From Bacteroidales bacterium (GTDB taxonomy: Bacteria; Bacteroidota; Bacteroidia; Bacteroidales; VadinHA17), in assembly GCA_012514255.1 (NCBI GenBank), contig JAAZAP010000174.1, forward strand, positions 1-7,067: 7,067 nt of DNA. Reading direction: 5' to 3'. Position 1 is the first letter of the stretch. Each line of letters begins with the position of its first letter. The notes beneath the pieces were generated by a model, which was not told the DNA's origin, did not search any database, and saw nothing but the letters and a program-made list of their open reading frames with translations. Position numbers and translations under genes: made by a program. This document shows positions 6,548-7,067 of this stretch, piece after piece.

Positions 6548-7067
6548 ATGATGTCAATTTACTTTTTATCAACCCGGATTAAACAAACGTTAGGAAGAAT
6601 TACCATGCATCTGGCTTGCCTGCTCCTTGTAGTAACAATGGTTCAGTGCAGTAAGAACCCTTCAGGGCCCGTCTGGACTACCTTCACCACTGAAGATGGC
6701 CTTGCAAATAATTGGGTAACAGCAATAACCATTGATCCCATGGGCAACAAGTGGTTTGGTTGCATGATCAGGAGTATATCCTGCTATGATGACAGGTCCT
6801 GGACGACCTATACCATCCCGGATGAATATGTTTGTGGTTGGATTTTCGATATAGTGGCAGATAAGGACAATAACAAGTGGATTGGCACCCTGGGATCCGG
6901 TGCGGTCAAATTCGACGGAGTCAGCTGGACAAGCTACAACGAATCCAACGGCTTCCCGGGAAATGATGCCCTTGCTCTGGCTACTGACACGGAAGGCAAC
7001 ATCTGGTTCGGCACACGCGGCGGCGTGGTGAAATATGACGGAGATGAATGGGTCACTTACACCGAAA
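6548..7067 (+). CDS. Beta-propeller (two-component regulator propeller, Reg_prop-like) lipoprotein, N-terminal part
   Basis: The frame is open from ATG ATG at 6548-6553, directly after an in-frame TAA, to the right edge (173 residues visible). Residues 10-34 have basic residues (R10, K12, R17), a hydrophobic core LACLLLVVTM and V-Q-C-S-K, an imperfect lipobox with Cys34 (Q at -1). Next come short repeats of the two-component-regulator-propeller kind: W-T-T-F..DGL-A-N-N..I-D-P-M-G-N-K-W-F-G (43-71), D-K-D-N-N-K-W-I-G-T..G-A-V-K-F-D-G (105-124) and D-T-E-G-N-I-W-F-G-T-R-G-G-V-V-K-Y-D-G (147-165). These build beta-propellers, seen in Bacteroidota both in hybrid two-component sensors and in stand-alone surface proteins. 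The lipobox favours a stand-alone lipoprotein here, but the C-terminus is not visible. An alternative ATG at 6605 has a better ribosome site but leaves the signal without its basic end. I prefer 6548 weakly. Confidence 0.75.
   Translation, partial: MMSIYFLSTRIKQTLGRITMHLACLLLVVTMVQCSKNPSGPVWTTFTTEDGLANNWVTAITIDPMGNKWFGCMIRSISCYDDRSWTTYTIPDEYVCGWIFDIVADKDNNKWIGTLGSGAVKFDGVSWTSYNESNGFPGNDALALATDTEGNIWFGTRGGVVKYDGDEWVTYTE
6592..6597 (+). promoter_or_regulatory. Shine-Dalgarno-like AGGAAG before the alternative start at 6605
   Basis: AGGAAG lies 7 bases before the ATG at 6605, an ideal spacing, whereas nothing similar precedes the ATG pair at 6548. It argues for starting the propeller lipoprotein at 6605, against the charge pattern of the signal peptide, which argues for 6548. 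Confidence 0.4.

Overview
The window looks like a chromosomal piece of a Bacteroidota genome, probably a free-living or environmental member of the Bacteroidales/Marinilabiliales side of the phylum. The evidence is a very large secreted protein with PKD domains that ends in a gliding-motility-type (CHU_C, type B) sorting domain for the type IX secretion system. There is also a beta-propeller lipoprotein of the two-component-regulator-propeller type, and most start codons lack a strong Shine-Dalgarno sequence. Base composition is roughly balanced by eye. I see no tRNA, rRNA, CRISPR array, insertion sequence or phage gene.

Layout. Positions 3-578 (+) hold the C-terminal half of a GNAT-like acyltransferase whose start lies upstream of the window. 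It converges on 655-3186 (-), an 843-residue secreted modular adhesin-like protein with a signal peptide, four tandem Ig-like repeats of about 73 residues, two PKD domains and the type IX sorting domain. After a 178-base gap comes 3365-4498 (-), a saccharopine dehydrogenase / lysine 6-dehydrogenase-like oxidoreductase. A 208-base divergent spacer separates it from 4707-6404 (+), a 5'-nucleotidase-family metallophosphoesterase with an unusual N-terminal domain resembling a beta-grasp (ThiS/MoaD-like) fold, followed by an internal membrane/lipobox segment. A likely terminator and a candidate promoter fill 6405-6547. The last gene (6548 or 6605 to beyond the window, +) encodes a lipoprotein that begins a beta-propeller.

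How the genes relate. I find no evidence that they form one pathway or operon: directions alternate, the gaps are 76-208 bases, and the functions are unrelated. Three of the five products are predicted to act outside the cytoplasm (type IX cargo, nucleotidase, propeller lipoprotein). The other two are cytoplasmic enzymes. No stretch longer than 300 bases lacks a gene. The 76-base convergent spacer (579-654) shows no convincing terminator. The 178-base spacer (3187-3364) shows only one short inverted repeat.

The most unusual item is the N-terminal half-kilobase of the nucleotidase gene. A predicted cytoplasmic beta-grasp domain is joined to an exported enzyme, and a run of eight A bases sits at the junction. 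The rest of the window looks like ordinary Bacteroidota gene content.
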